Assembly: GCA_025642065.1 (NCBI GenBank) | Contig: JAODUP010001155.1 | Location: 99,741 to 163,740 of the forward strand | Source of the DNA: Paralvinella palmiformis | Taxonomy: Eukaryota > Annelida > Polychaeta > Terebellida > Alvinellidae | Direction of reading: 5' to 3' | DNA: 64,000 nt | Shown here: piece by piece, positions 1 through 12,104 of the stretch | Layout: every line of letters begins with the position of its first letter | Position numbering within the stretch: position 1 is the first letter of the stretch | Translations under genes and position numbers: made by a program | The notes under the pieces: model-generated | The model's input: the letters and a program-made list of their open reading frames with translations, nothing else | What the model was told of the DNA's origin: nothing | Database searches by the model: none

Positions 1-1510
1 TAAAGACTGGGCTTTCACAATTACCATGTTGGTAAATATTGTTAGCAATTGGTAGAACAAACGTCACAATTAATATATATCTCAGATGTTGGATTAGGCA
101 GCGATTAGAAAACAACCAATAGCCAGAATCATAGGTAAATATATGTTATCCACGTTTACTAAAGACAAAGGAAAGGCTTAAAAAAGATTAGAATGCACCC
201 AGGTTTTTTTCTGCTGGCTATAAAGTTCGCGTCTGACTCAATTGAAGTCAAACGAAGCCATCAAGTTTTACCTTGGTTTTAAAGCAATAACAGCATTTAT
301 TTTGCTCTGGTATAAAGTGTAAAATTAAGGTCCTCCGAAAGTTATTTGGATGTCAAAACAATAACATTATTATGAAATCCATGCATTTATTTTGTGAAGA
401 TTCAACTAGGAAGGGAACATGAGTCATCAGAACGAGAACAAAAGACAGAAAAGTGATCAAATCTTGAAGTGGTCCGAGCTCAGATCATTATGTAAACAAA
501 AGAAAAATTCAACGTATCGCTTAACATATCTCAACCTTTTAATATAGCTACGGCACGTTGCTGTATTTATATTTGCTGTAATCTCTCATGTGATATTAAT
601 AAAACCCACAAAATAATACTTTTTGAACCTTTTCTGATATCTTCGTTTCATGATGGAGTAACAGACAGGAAAATGGGAGCGGACTTAATAAATAATGCAT
701 TTTTCGGGCAACTCACTGTCAGTAAATTAATATTGGTGTCTGCTAATTAACTGACTTTGTAGTGCACAAGTATGATAATAGCAAAATAAGCGAATATCGA
801 GTACAAAATAGAAATTCGGTTTTTATAAAAGAAGAGAAATATCAGCAAATATTAAACGAATACGTTATTTATATTTAACCTTTCGTCTAATGGATATAGG
901 GTTCATACAAATAACGAGTCAATACAGCGGAAACTTAACTGAAGTTTACTGAAATTTACTGGAATTTGGCCAGCGAACGATTCATTATTAAATATTTCGG
1001 CTTTCCAGATGTATCGAGAATTACCGTGGAATGTACAAACCATATGTTTAAGTTAGTAATATATATAAAAGCCACTTTTTAATATCTGTTTGGATGGTAT
1101 GCTTTGAACATACGAGGGTAATTCTTAAACAAATTAATGATAAGTTTGTTCATCGTCATTCTGTCTACCTTTCCAAATCTGTCTATACAAATACCTATGT
1201 ATATGTGAGATAGTGTCTTTGACATCATAGTTTATAATCAGCAGTAATAAACCTATTTATAACAACATTTCCACACCAGAGATAATGACTTCAGGTTAAT
1301 TATGGGTTCGTTTAACTCAACGATCCTACTAATATAAATTATACAACAAAGGTTTGATCAGTCCCACATCAAATAAAGTACTGAGACTAACAATGTATAG
1401 ATACCCGTAAAGTGTCTACTTCGAGCTGAACACACGACAAACCTGTTTGATGTACGATTAGTCTTATTATAGAAGTAACCGGATGACCAAGCTGAAAAGA
1501 AGTAGAAATA
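1..1510. other. AT-rich stretch with no recognised gene
   Basis: I read both strands and saw no protein motif, RNA gene or clear repeat. Frames are short and broken, and base composition matches the general AT-rich background. The last 130 bases lead into a partial copy of the dispersed repeat described at 1,515-1,640. Confidence 0.6.
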
Positions 1511-1514
1511 TTGC

Positions 1515-1640
1515 ACAAGGTGTTAATACTAAACTAGAACGAAATATTGCCCCAATCCTCAGTAAATCCTATCATTTATCAAAACCTAACAGTTAATCCT
1601 CATATACTTACGTTCTTCATTTAGCGTCCTCGTTTTATTG
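1515..1640 (+). repeat. Partial copy of dispersed repeat family D1
   Basis: This stretch matches the 3' half of the repeat at 5,352-6,073 and, in reverse, 61,038-61,742. The shared core begins near ACTAGAACGAAATATTG and continues through a block ending near CTAACAGTTAATCCTCATA. Divergence is clearly higher than between the two longer copies. It has no coding capacity that I can see. Confidence 0.7.
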
Positions 1641-1703
1641 TAGTTTGATGTGGCGAGGTCTAAAATAAACCACCCAAATAAGATTATCTTTTATTTCCGT
1701 AAG

Positions 1704-1879
1704 ATGATGGTTGGTGTCTTATGGCCACTTATGGGCACATGGTAGGATAAAAGGGCCTAGCGACCCCCAAAGGTAATGAAGCGCAGTCAAAGATGAAACA
1801 CCCTTCAGATATGCCCACCCGAGATTCGAACACTGTGATCTGTGTTCCAACAAGCTACCATTAGACCACGGAGGCCCCC
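1704..1879 (-). mobile_element. SINE-A copy, tRNA-derived, reversed
   Basis: Read on the minus strand it opens with a tRNA-like head: box A region CCGTGGTCTAATGGTAGC and box B region GTTCGAATCTCG. The family body follows (GGGCATATCTGAAGG, then a CTAGGCCC stretch, then TACCATGTGCCCATAAG), ending in an ATCATC tail at the low-coordinate end. The same body occurs at 3,517, 13,840, 25,786, 32,564 and 51,981. I found no convincing target-site duplication, so this is an older copy. SINEs are non-coding, transcribed by RNA polymerase III and mobilised by a partner LINE, which I cannot name here. Confidence 0.85.
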
Positions 1880-1925
1880 CATTGTGCGTGTGTGTATATG
1901 TATTTGTGTATGTGTGTGTTTGTAT

Positions 1926-3504
1926 TATATTACGTTATTTATTAGTACGATGTAAAGTTCATATAAGAGATAAGGTAGTCGTTTTTGTATTAATATGATT
2001 AAATGAAGATATAAGACTATTAATCGTTGTAGAGTGATTTAATTATTAATATTATAACTGATAACACTATATATCATAACAATAACCTATGTCTAATTAA
2101 CTCATGGTGGTGCTAGGACAACATATATTAGTTTAATATCATATCGGGTTTATCCAAATACATAGAGTTATATACAGTCATATAGAGATAGAAATAGTCA
2201 GACAGATAAATAGGCAGATATGCTACATATACTTGAGGCAAAAAAGGTAGACACAGGTAGATATATAGCAACGTCGAAAATCATCAACCTTTTTATTGCC
2301 TTTCAGTGCCCAGTCTCTGTCTTTGTCAGCTGTTTCTTACTACAGATATCTGTATCTGTTCATATGATTATAATAGGCGTCAGTGCATCTGATGTTTATA
2401 CCGTATGTCTATTTATACCCGGAACAGTATTAGGAATAATACTTACATTGATCTTATTCGAAAATAGTGGGCAGTAGGACTTTATAAGTTCTGTTCAATT
2501 TGAGATTTCTACACACAAGTTGAATACTAATATATGGTAAGAAATGTTGGAATGTTGATAATGTTTGTATGAATTTATCAAAAAAAGGTATGCGTCAAGT
2601 ATCGCACTTCTATTTAAAGAGTATTTGAAGTGTCCAAAACGCTCTATCATCTGAGAACTTTAGAGGATGGTGTTTCCTTTTGTAATTCCTTATCTCGTTT
2701 AATGTAATTCCTATTGTCGGGGGGGGGGGGGACCAGTGTTGGTTTATGGGTATCATACAACCATTCACAAAACATCCCAGACAACATAGAAAATGATTTG
2801 TTATTTAATAAATACGTGGGTAACTTAACTAAACACATAATTATAAACCCATACAATATTTCCCAACCCGCAACACAATCAAGAATACCCGTACATAGAA
2901 AGACCACCTTTTTGAGACTGTATGTTGTAATCCAGTGACTTGACATGTGCTGACAAGCGATGACGGACAGCCATACCAGCGTCACAAACTCTGACACGTG
3001 ACTTCAGTGTTTACTGGCTGCTACTGCTGTCTACATATGTCTTTGAATGTCTATAAACGTCTAAGGAATTTTATAAACCAGAAATATCTATCACATAACG
3101 AACAATGATTCAATTGACTACAAAATAAGTGACCAGATTTAGTATAAAACCAAGTACTCAATATGAAATTTTACTAAAATAAACTATTATGGCCATATAT
3201 CATAATTGGCTCACACAATGGACAAATCTAATACAAATACAGTTATTTAAACCCCAATAATACCCCTACACAAAATTATTATTAAAGAATATATGTGCAC
3301 CCCAAAAGCACATGGCCAATATGACCTATTGAAATTAGAGTACATATTATGGAATATTCTAATCCTAAATTGTTTTTTTCCCTATTATCTTTACAATACT
3401 CGGCTTAAGGAATCAAATTACTTACAGTATATATGAGATCCTGTACATTAATGTTGCATAGAAGCACATATCGTAATTTAAATAACTGAGTGACAATTTC
3501 ACTC
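1926..3504. other. No supported gene; poly-G run at 2,719-2,731
   Basis: The stretch is AT-rich and holds short frames only. A frame at 2,220-2,477 is hydrophobic, but its composition is what AT-rich noise gives and it matches no family I know. A run of 13 G at 2,719-2,731 is out of keeping with its surroundings. A short GT-rich tract (about 1,883-1,922) lies just to the left of this stretch. Confidence 0.5.
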
Positions 3505-3516
3505 TTTACCACAAGG

Positions 3517-3722
3517 GGAGGGCGCCTCCGTGGTCTAACGCCAGATTACAGATCACTACCACTCGTGTTCGAATCGGCGTTGGCATATCTGAAGGGTGTT
3601 TCATCTTTGACGTCGCTTCATTATATTTGGAGGTCGCTCGGCCCATTTAGCCTACCATGTGCACAAAGGTGGCCGTAAAACATCAATCATCATCATCATC
3701 GTCATTATCATCATCATCATCA
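3517..3722 (+). mobile_element. SINE-A copy with near-perfect target-site duplication
   Basis: The head carries a box A-like CTCCGTGGTCTAACG and a box B-like GTGTTCGAATC. The body reads GGCATATCTGAAGGGTG, then GGTCGCTCGGCCCATTTAG, then CTACCATGTGCAC, and ends in (ATC)n. It is flanked by TTTACCACAAGG (3,505-3,516) and TTTACCACTAGG (3,723-3,734), 12 bp with one mismatch. That duplication defines the ends and shows target-primed insertion. The head lacks part of the tRNA-like D-arm region compared with the 32,564 copy. Confidence 0.9.
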
Positions 3723-3734
3723 TTTACCACTAGG

Positions 3735-5004
<1,270 letters not shown>

Positions 5005-5147
5005 TTATCTCACTATATAACACTTCAATTATACACTTCAATTTTCAACGTTTACTTATCGTTTAATCAGCTGACTTATTATGCTAGATTTGACGTTACA
5101 CTGAATACATTCAAGATGAAATAGAAAGGTTACAAATGCATATACAG

Positions 5148-5150
<3 letters not shown>

Positions 5151-5220
<70 letters not shown>

Positions 5221-5258
5221 GGAAATTTGAATTTTTTTAAATGGCTGGCAACTTCATA

Positions 5259-5349
<91 letters not shown>
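5151..5349. repeat. Compound (AT)n and (GT)n microsatellites
   Basis: Two (AT)n blocks (5,151-5,216, interrupted once, and about 5,259-5,314) are followed by a T run and (GT)n (about 5,322-5,349). The AT-then-GT arrangement directly precedes dispersed repeat D1 and recurs at the equivalent edge of the reversed D1 copy at 61,746-61,875. Confidence 0.95.
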
Positions 5350-5351
<2 letters not shown>

Positions 5352-5352
<1 letters not shown>

Positions 5353-6073
5353 ATGAACATATAAAGAGACAACAGGAAAAAGAGCATCAACATATCTAAA
5401 ATTTTGGGCCCTACCTCCATAAATCTAAATCTAAATACAACTATACATAATTAATCTAAAAATAAAATGTTCCAACCTCCACATATTGATAGATGTGTGC
5501 TTTATACCTAAGCATGTGTCTGGTCAAATTATCAGCCTGGGGGAACCAGCTAATTCGCTTTTTGTACACGACAAATATGTTGCGTCCACTGGAAAGCGGC
5601 TACATGCAGGCTACGTACAAAAAGCGGAAGCACGTACAAAACATACCATTTGATATCACAGCTCGCAACAAACAACACGTGCGTATGGTTCAATGACGAC
5701 TTACTACATACATATGATAGCTACTTTGACACTACAGTTTCCTTTCAACAGTAATTTCCTGTGGTCGAAAACTAGTCTGGCGTCACAAGTTATTCTCCAA
5801 TCTGAGTGAAAAAGGTAGGAAATTCATAGGTCCTCAGCGTGTTAACAAACATTACAGTTTGTTGACCACGTGAGACAATGTACACCTACTCCGTATGTAA
5901 TCAGTATGTAATCAATATTGCGCAATGGATTATTACTGGACTAGAACGAAATATCGTCTCAAACCTGAGTAAATACTACGATTTACTCGAACCTAACAGC
6001 TAACCCTCATACGTCTCCGTTCATCACCAAGTACATCACTAATTTAGCCTTCCTAAGTATGTGCAGTTAGGTG
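5352..6073 (+). repeat. Dispersed repeat D1, plus-strand copy
   Basis: It matches the reverse complement of 61,038-61,742 along most of its length. Shared blocks include AGAGCATCAACATATCTAAA near the start, AATCTAAAAATAAAATGTTC, CCTAAGCATGTGTCTGGTC and GGACTAGAACGAAATATCG. Shared sequence ends near GCAGTTAGGTG. Relative to the other copy it carries about 160 extra bases near 5,560-5,720 and lacks a block of roughly 130 bases after 5,765. It has no coding sequence. The class is unknown, and I found no terminal inverted repeat or long terminal repeat. Confidence 0.85.
5556..5720. other. Insertion inside D1 with a 12-bp inverted repeat
   Basis: These bases are absent from the D1 copy at 61,038-61,742, where flanking sequence is continuous. 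The left edge holds CGCTTTTTGTAC (5,556-5,567) and its exact reverse complement GTACAAAAAGCG lies at 5,615-5,626. The extra sequence continues to about 5,720. A related opening (TTTTTGTACACGTCAAATAT) occurs near 26,763. It could be a small non-autonomous element, but no target-site duplication is clear. Confidence 0.45.
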
Positions 6074-6154
6074 TTATTATTCTTCTTCTTCTTATTTTTA
6101 TTATCATCATCATCATCATCATCATCTTTTATCATCATCATTATTATTATTATC

Positions 6155-6236
<82 letters not shown>
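6074..6236 (+). repeat. Compound trinucleotide repeat (TTC, ATC, ATT, AAT)
   Basis: A block of TTC/TTA units passes into (ATC)n, (ATT)n, (AAT)n and back to (ATT)n. It starts exactly at the 3' edge of D1. The (AAT)n to (ATT)n switch forms a self-complementary stretch. The Asn, Ile, Ser and Tyr homopolymer frames across it are not genes. Confidence 0.95.
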
Positions 6237-6238
<2 letters not shown>

Positions 6239-7587
6239 GCTATAAAAAAACTTAGAAAAGGGTTTGTTATAAAGGACATAAATACTCCTTAATCTATATA
6301 TACTATAGACATTTTCATAGTATAAGCCAGAGCTTAGATAGGTTTGTAATTAAATGTATTAGAATATGTTAAAATATAATTATGGCGAGGTATCATACAA
6401 TAGACATTTTCCTTTTTAAAAAGATAAAAAATATAAAAAATTATTGTTGAATCCATTTAGATAAATTATTTAATTTTTAAGGGTTTAAAATTTTAAAAGC
6501 TTCTCTGGTGGAAAAAAATATGGAAATCCCCTTTTTAAAAATTAAATACCGATTTTGAATAACATAAATATCTCAAGATTTATTATACGTTTATAAATGT
6601 TAGTATCAATATGTGGAAGCTAATTAAGTTAATTAAACAAACCGTGTTCCACTGATCGGATCTCATTGTGATTCTACTTGTCTCCTTTTATAATAGATAA
6701 AAGAATATAAATGAATTCATAAATGTTAGAATCATTTAGTATCATTAATTATTCACTAAGTTTGTATAAGGCATTTACAATTAGTAGTATGCTCATGCAG
6801 GATCTGGATCAGAAAAGCAGATATGGAAGGTGGTAATTTCACCGGATCAGATGTTCGCGACAAGAATGTGAAGAGAAGTGGCATCAAAGGAATGAACGCC
6901 TCGATGTCATCTATAGGAGTCGTTAACATTTTCGTTGATAATAACCGAAAGTGCGAATTACGAACAGTCAATAGAAATGTTGATACCGGGTGTCTTTATA
7001 ATTACACTTCCTCCATTCTCGCCTACATTTCTTGAATGAATAGATGGGTAACATCAGTGAATAACACGACCAAAGATTTCATCAAGATATATCAACTATC
7101 GAAAGAAGACATCAAGGAAAATTGGACTGGAAGATGATAGATGACTGTCAGTGGGGGTTACTACGTGATGCCGCATCATGTCATCGAAAACATGTATGAA
7201 GAACTGTTCATTTGTCATTTGTAATCATTGTATAGTAGAAATTGGAGAATTGTAATATTTATATTAATAGATCCCCTATAGAAATCCATCAATATATTGC
7301 TCTGTATATGTCTTTGGAGTGAAAAATCTCATAAATGCGTATACCAATTAATAAAAGTAGTGAACATGAGATTCTGTGACTAAAACTAATTATGTAGAAG
7401 AAGTAGTGATCCTTTTATAATCAGTACACTTTAACTACGAAACGCAATCAACACAAAAATTGACATGACCTAGAACTTGTGTGATTTAACATGATGTATT
7501 TGTATAACGGGCAAAGAAAAAACAAGATGTTCATACAAATAGCTGAATTCCAAGCAAAGGTAAGCATTAAACTTGATTGATATATCA
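6237..7587. other. No recognised gene; homopolymer-rich patch 6,400-6,560
   Basis: Positions 6,400-6,560 are unusually rich in short A and T runs, like the suspect copies at 11,540 and 46,970. Positions 6,756-7,035 are open on both strands for 60-70 codons and less AT-rich, but neither product resembles a family I know. Positions 7,440-7,585 match 37,470-37,645, recorded separately. Confidence 0.45.
7440..7585 (+). repeat. Dispersed repeat D4, copy 1
   Basis: It shares TTTGTATAACGGGCAAA, then ACAAGAT, then ATAGCTGAATTCCA and ATTAAAC with 37,470-37,645, allowing for mismatches. Both copies run directly into a microsatellite, here (CTCA)/(CACC)n and there (AT)n. No coding potential is seen. 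Confidence 0.6.
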
Positions 7588-7834
7588 CTCACTCACTCAC
7601 CCCCCCCACTCACCACCACCACCACCACCCCACCACCACCACCACCACCACCACCCCACTCACCCTCACCACCCCCACCACCACCACCACCACCACCTCC
7701 CAACCCCCAACCCCCACCACTCACCCCCCACCACCACCACTCCCCACCCCCACCACCCCACCACCACCACCACCACCACCCCACCAAACCCCCCCCCCCC
7801 ACCCACCCAACCCCACTCTCTCACTCACTCACTT
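7588..7834 (+). repeat. (CTCA)/(CACC)n microsatellite
   Basis: An impure pyrimidine and CAC-rich block with CTCA units at each end and CCACCA units in the middle. Pro, His or Gly/Trp runs in its frames are artefacts of the repeat. Confidence 0.95.
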
Positions 7835-8074
7835 TAAATGAGTACATACTGACTGTGTTACTATAGTTATTTTCAATAAACTGAAAATCTAGTTAGTCAG
7901 GTAGACATTCATTTAATGAATGTTTTGTCGGTAAAAGATGAAAACCCCCAGAGTTTTCTAAGCACAGTATGTTTTATTTAGCCGATCACAAACCATTGCC
8001 TACCATATATAGAGTAACTAAGATGAGCCCCCTCCACCCACAGATAGCATTCACACATTCATCAAATTGATTTT

Positions 8075-8320
8075 ATGTGCTTTGGATGAGTGGATTAATG
8101 AAATTGTGAGGGATGTACGCCTATTCCTCAACGAAGTCTGTCCTCAGATAATCTAATTTCCCTGTAGTCAAATCCTGAAATACCTAATCCCAGTAATGTT
8201 CTATCGGATTCAAGTCCGATATATCAGCTGTCCATTCCATAACGTCGATGCATTCCCCTTTGAGCTAGTTTATAGAGACACGAGTAGTGTGCCGGTCAGT
8301 ATTATCCTACATAGTGTTAT
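8075..8320 (-). pseudogene. Tc1-like transposase fragment, DD34E type
   Basis: The minus-strand frame gives DNTDRHTTRV, then IDVMEWTA, then SDLNPIEHYWD, and later YIPHNFINPLIQS. These match the C-terminal half of Tc1/mariner transposases, which cut and paste DNA using three acidic residues. The second catalytic Asp (in DN) and the Glu of NPIEHYW are both present and 34 residues apart. At least three in-frame stops break it (one before DN, one in the spacer, one after HYWD). The N-terminal helix-turn-helix and first Asp region were not recognised upstream, towards 8,420. It is clearly dead. Confidence 0.85.
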
Positions 8321-8559
8321 CATACCTTCACTTGATTAGCATTGTGGGATACAGTGAAACGACTCTTACTTCAGACTACCAGAATTGATCATGCGGCGCT
8401 CTGCCAATCCTGATGTTCGCGGCTGCAGTTCATCCTGGCCGTATTTGGCTTTCCTGTGTAATTTCCTGTTATATGGCATATTTAATTATATCGTCAATCA
8501 CGTATCCAACTCGTAAGTGACAATAATTCGAAAATAAGATAATATCACTCCAATTCCTC

Positions 8560-8665
8560 AAAAAACTATGTATAATAGGTTGCTAATGGATATTAGAAAT
8601 ACGTCATCCCTTGAAAAGTTTAAATCTATTCAAGGTTATTTCCACAGATAAGTAATGATTACCGT

Positions 8666-8721
<56 letters not shown>
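8560..8721 (+). pseudogene. CR1/L2-like retrotransposon 3' end with (ATT)n tail
   Basis: The plus frame around 8,574-8,650 reads NRLLMDIRNTSSLEKFKS and then ends shortly after in a stop. This resembles the extreme C-terminus of CR1/L2-type ORF2 proteins (Asn-Arg-Leu-Pro, then Ser-Leu-Glu-x-Phe-Lys). Sixteen or so bases later an (ATT)n tail runs to 8,721, the usual 3' terminus of these elements. The rest of the element is missing, so it is either 5'-truncated or joined to the Tc1 remnant on the left. The call rests on about 25 residues. Confidence 0.65.
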
Positions 8722-8879
8722 GTTATGCTGTATGGTCTGAGTGGCTAAAACGTCTATGTTTATTTGAATGTTAACATAAAAAGAAATAACCAATGCCGAA
8801 TATGATATTACATTTTCTAGAAAAACGAATTAGAATATTGTTTTGAATATTTTACTTTAGTTCCCTCTTTTCATATCAT

Positions 8880-9420
8880 ATCTATCATTCGGCATGAAAT
8901 GTACTTAAATTTATCTGTCTATCGGTCGGTCTTTGTCCTCACTGATGACTGCTTATCTTCGAACGCAAAACGGACATCAACGGTCCTTAACATGTCGACA
9001 TGTGAGAAACAGATTTCCCTTGACTGCCGTTGATAAGACTACAACTAACATAATTATGAAGCTCAGTAAAAGTCGATTGGTCCAATAAATGTTGTTATTA
9101 CAAGATTACTCCAATTTTAATCAGTACAAATATGACAATTTTAAACAAATGAAAGCCGACAAATAAAAAAAAATACTCCCTGTCGCATGTTAAGGTAACG
9201 TATAAATCAAATTGTAAATAGTGAATTGCTTTGATATGCAATAAACCTACAGCATAAAATATATTTGCATAAATATTAGTTAGGAGTTATGAGAATATTA
9301 TGATATGTTTCCGGATATACGCAATAAAGCAGAAATGCCGGCTAAACTTATGACATCTTATTTCTGGGGATGAAGCTTTTAGACCAACATATTCCATTTC
9401 GATATTAAGTTGCGAGCTTT
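8880..9420 (+). repeat. Dispersed repeat D2, copy 1
   Basis: It shares an ordered set of blocks with 48,800-49,330: TTATCTTCGAAC, GACAT, TGATAAGACTA, AACATAAT, GAAGCTCA, then AAACAAATGAA, and later TTTCCGGAT and AGAAATG. A weaker third copy lies at 29,440-29,720. There are no frames of note. The class is unknown. Confidence 0.65.
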
Positions 9421-9682
9421 AAAATTCACGTGATAGAAGAGTAATTTTCATGGCCCTCAACTCTGTGAGAATGAATGGTCGCATAAAACAACAACACAAT
9501 AATAACGTTCAAATGTGAACAGGATTCATAAAGCAACAGTCTCACTGGTATATACTATTAGATGAGATTGCTGTTTCACTCAGTACTTTGAATATGTAAA
9601 ACAGTATCTTGTAGTAGGAACTGAAACGTAAAAAAGACAGTACAACTTGAAGAAAGCTGGTTATATATGTTCCATTTAAGAA

Positions 9683-9686
<4 letters not shown>

Positions 9687-9763
<77 letters not shown>

Positions 9764-9775
9764 TATATATATAAA
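9687..9775. repeat. (AT)n microsatellite
   Basis: Nearly pure AT dinucleotide with one GAATATATATATAAATA break at its right end. Confidence 0.97.
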
Positions 9776-11100
9776 TATAGAACCTGAAACGGTCTTACTT
9801 CAACAATTGATTATTTTTAATACACTTACTCGCTCTTTCACATACCTGCAATTTATTACCTTGTCCTATGTTATTGGATTATAATTGATTTGGGAAGTAT
9901 ATAGAGTATACTCATGAATGAGTTGATAGAACATAGAAATGGTATGGTACGCTGTATGATAATATAAATGAAGAGTTTATGGTATAAAGTCTGTACTGTA
10001 CAAAATAGATAAGTAGAAACTGTTTAAGATATTGATGACTCAAATCTACACGCCATTCATATTACATTCTGCTTCGATTGCCTTAGATTGCCCTAAAATG
10101 TAATAGCATACTGATAAAGGTTAAAGTATCATAGAGTCGATAGTATTGCTGTAAGGTATAGCCTCCCCCAGAGTAAGGAAAGATACACATTTAACATGGA
10201 GACTAGCTTATCCTAAATTAAATACATATATCTTATAGGTTACAACATCATCATCCTCAATTTAGGTAGATGACAGGTCTTTGTATTAGGTTCTGAGCGT
10301 AATAAACCGCCATGCAAAGAAGGAATAAAATTCATTACATTTAAAGGCGAAATAGAATAATATATAACATTGCCAAAAAAGATTTGACATTTTCAAAGTT
10401 CTCCTAATTGAAGTATATTTATCAATACTTCTTTAATAACGCCCAATTGTAACATTTAATGACATTACTATATTATGTCAGTACAATCAGTTCTGTATTA
10501 TTTTCTTGGTGCTAGTATTTAAATAAATCCTTTTTCAGTAAATATAGTTTAGATATAGAAATATGTCAGATGAAATAGCTCATAATTCGTGTGGTATCTT
10601 ATGGGATCAATCTGACATGGTGCAAATAAAAACGTTGTCTTAGAGAGGACTTGTGTATTACAATTTAAATCATATTGGTTTGGAGGGAGGAATATGGTAA
10701 GCATATCCAGGTATGGGATATTGGCCATTCATCATAGATAGTGTCTGATGATTCATTGAAGCCCTTCCTTGCAGGTATAGATAAATTATGTTAGAATCAT
10801 TGGCGATTTTTATTTAATCAAGTGTAATTGGTAAATAATTTAATAGTGAGGTATTGCAGTTAGTTATAGCTATTAAAAAATGGTATTTAAATATCTATTG
10901 ATTATTTAGCAACTTATCAATGAAATTTGTACCTGTTACACAAACTTCGTATAACTAAAAAGACAGGCTAATGTTTGTCGTGCATAAGTAGTTATGTCTA
11001 TGTAGTAACTATCATGTCAATAATAAAATAATATACATACTAACTGGTTAAATCTGGATCATTTATGCTGAAACAAAAACTAAATATAGATACCTTCCTG
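9776..11100. other. No recognised gene
   Basis: AT-rich sequence with only short broken frames on both strands. No protein motif, SINE box pair or tandem repeat was seen. Confidence 0.55.
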
Positions 11101-11135
11101 ATCCCTCAATTGAACACAAAACGTGCTTTAAAGAG

Positions 11136-11378
11136 ATGGATACTTCCTCAGACAGTGAGGAATCACATATTAATAAGTGGCGGAGACTGTTAGTGATACA
11201 TGGGACAAGTGAGGCCTTTTCTTTGGTAAAGTTAAATCCTTTTGTAATTGAGAAAGGACTAAATTACTTGGCGGGCAGGCGAGCACCCATGAGAAATATT
11301 CGATCTGAAGACCTCCTAATTTGCTGCATTCCTCAGTGCTGGAAAACTGACCAATTGAAGTTTTATCCCACATCGTAG
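11136..11378 (+). pseudogene. I-like retrotransposon ORF1, N-terminal fragment
   Basis: The frame starts MDTSSDSEESHINKWRRLLV, continues KLNPFVIEKGLNYLAG and then IRSEDLLI, and stops at 80 codons. In ORF1 proteins of I/Jockey-type elements the start is an acidic Ser-rich stretch, followed by W-x-R-(F/L)-L-V-I and a conserved L-(N/S)-P-F-x-(I/V)-x-K-G segment and R-S-x-D-L-L-V. That nucleic-acid-binding protein normally goes on to Cys-His zinc knuckles, which are absent here. The first ATG fits the family start. No frameshift is seen within the fragment, so the truncation is downstream. Confidence 0.75.
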
Positions 11379-11539
11379 TCTGAATTATAAAAAAAGTGAT
11401 ACGATGTAGATATCTTTCTGACGCAATTTATTATGATCTACTGTAGAATTTTGCAGTACAAGGGATTACATAGGTAAGGAAGATAACAGTTCAGGGCCAC
11501 ATATGCCCAATAAATACCGGCACTATTATTCTCACGTTA

Positions 11540-11830
11540 GACCCCCCCCCGCAAAAAAAATGGATTCTATGGAGTGAAGGTCGATGGCTACATTCTGAAT
11601 TCATTGAAGTGGGTTTTTAAATGGGAAAGTGAAATCCCCCCTTTTTTTGTTTAAAATTTGAAGAAAGGACCCAAGTTTTAAATTGGCGGGCAGGCGAGCA
11701 CCCATGAGAAATATTCGGGATATCCCGGATATCAGGGAATTCATTGAAAAGAGTGGTAGCATTCTAGCAGAACGAGGTCACATTCTGACGTCAGTCGGAG
11801 GGTAAAATCCAGTTTTGAATGTCAGGCCGA
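11540..11830 (+). other. Garbled partial copy of the ORF1 segment
   Basis: Positions 11,683-11,717 repeat 35 bases of ORF1 (11,268-11,302) exactly. The 60 or so bases before them resemble 11,223-11,267, but with expanded T, A and C runs (for example a C6T7 run near 11,635-11,648). After 11,717 the match stops abruptly. An exact block next to a homopolymer-distorted block is more like uncorrected read sequence than ordinary mutation. Confidence 0.5.
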
Positions 11831-12104
11831 CGTGATCTGATATGTCTGAGCTTCCAAGCGAACTCTGATATCCAGGAGGAAAATTAATAATAATCCGGCA
11901 ACTGTAAATATTGCCAGCTGAATACCAGCTGGGGGGGGATTTCTTCTTCCGAACTGAGAGACACTAACAAAAGGGGAATTTACATCGCCCCTTTCAACTA
12001 CACAGGTCCTCTAATTTGTATGTATTCGACTACTATATTCTATGTGATATATAAACCGTAAGAAATAATATACAAATTGGAAACAAATATCATTGTTATC
12101 ATTG

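Noticed and set aside
2220..2477. 85-codon hydrophobic frame
   Set aside because: Composition is what AT-rich DNA gives by chance (Ile, Leu, Phe, Val), with no motif and no neighbours to support a membrane protein gene.
6756..7035. Frame open on both strands for 60-70 codons, less AT-rich
   Set aside because: No family resemblance on either strand and no splice-site context I could argue for. Left as unassigned rather than called a gene.
8727..8760. tRNA-like GGTCTGAGTGGCTAA after the (ATT)n block
   Set aside because: Resembles a box A only. No box B at tRNA spacing and no body shared with the SINE families.
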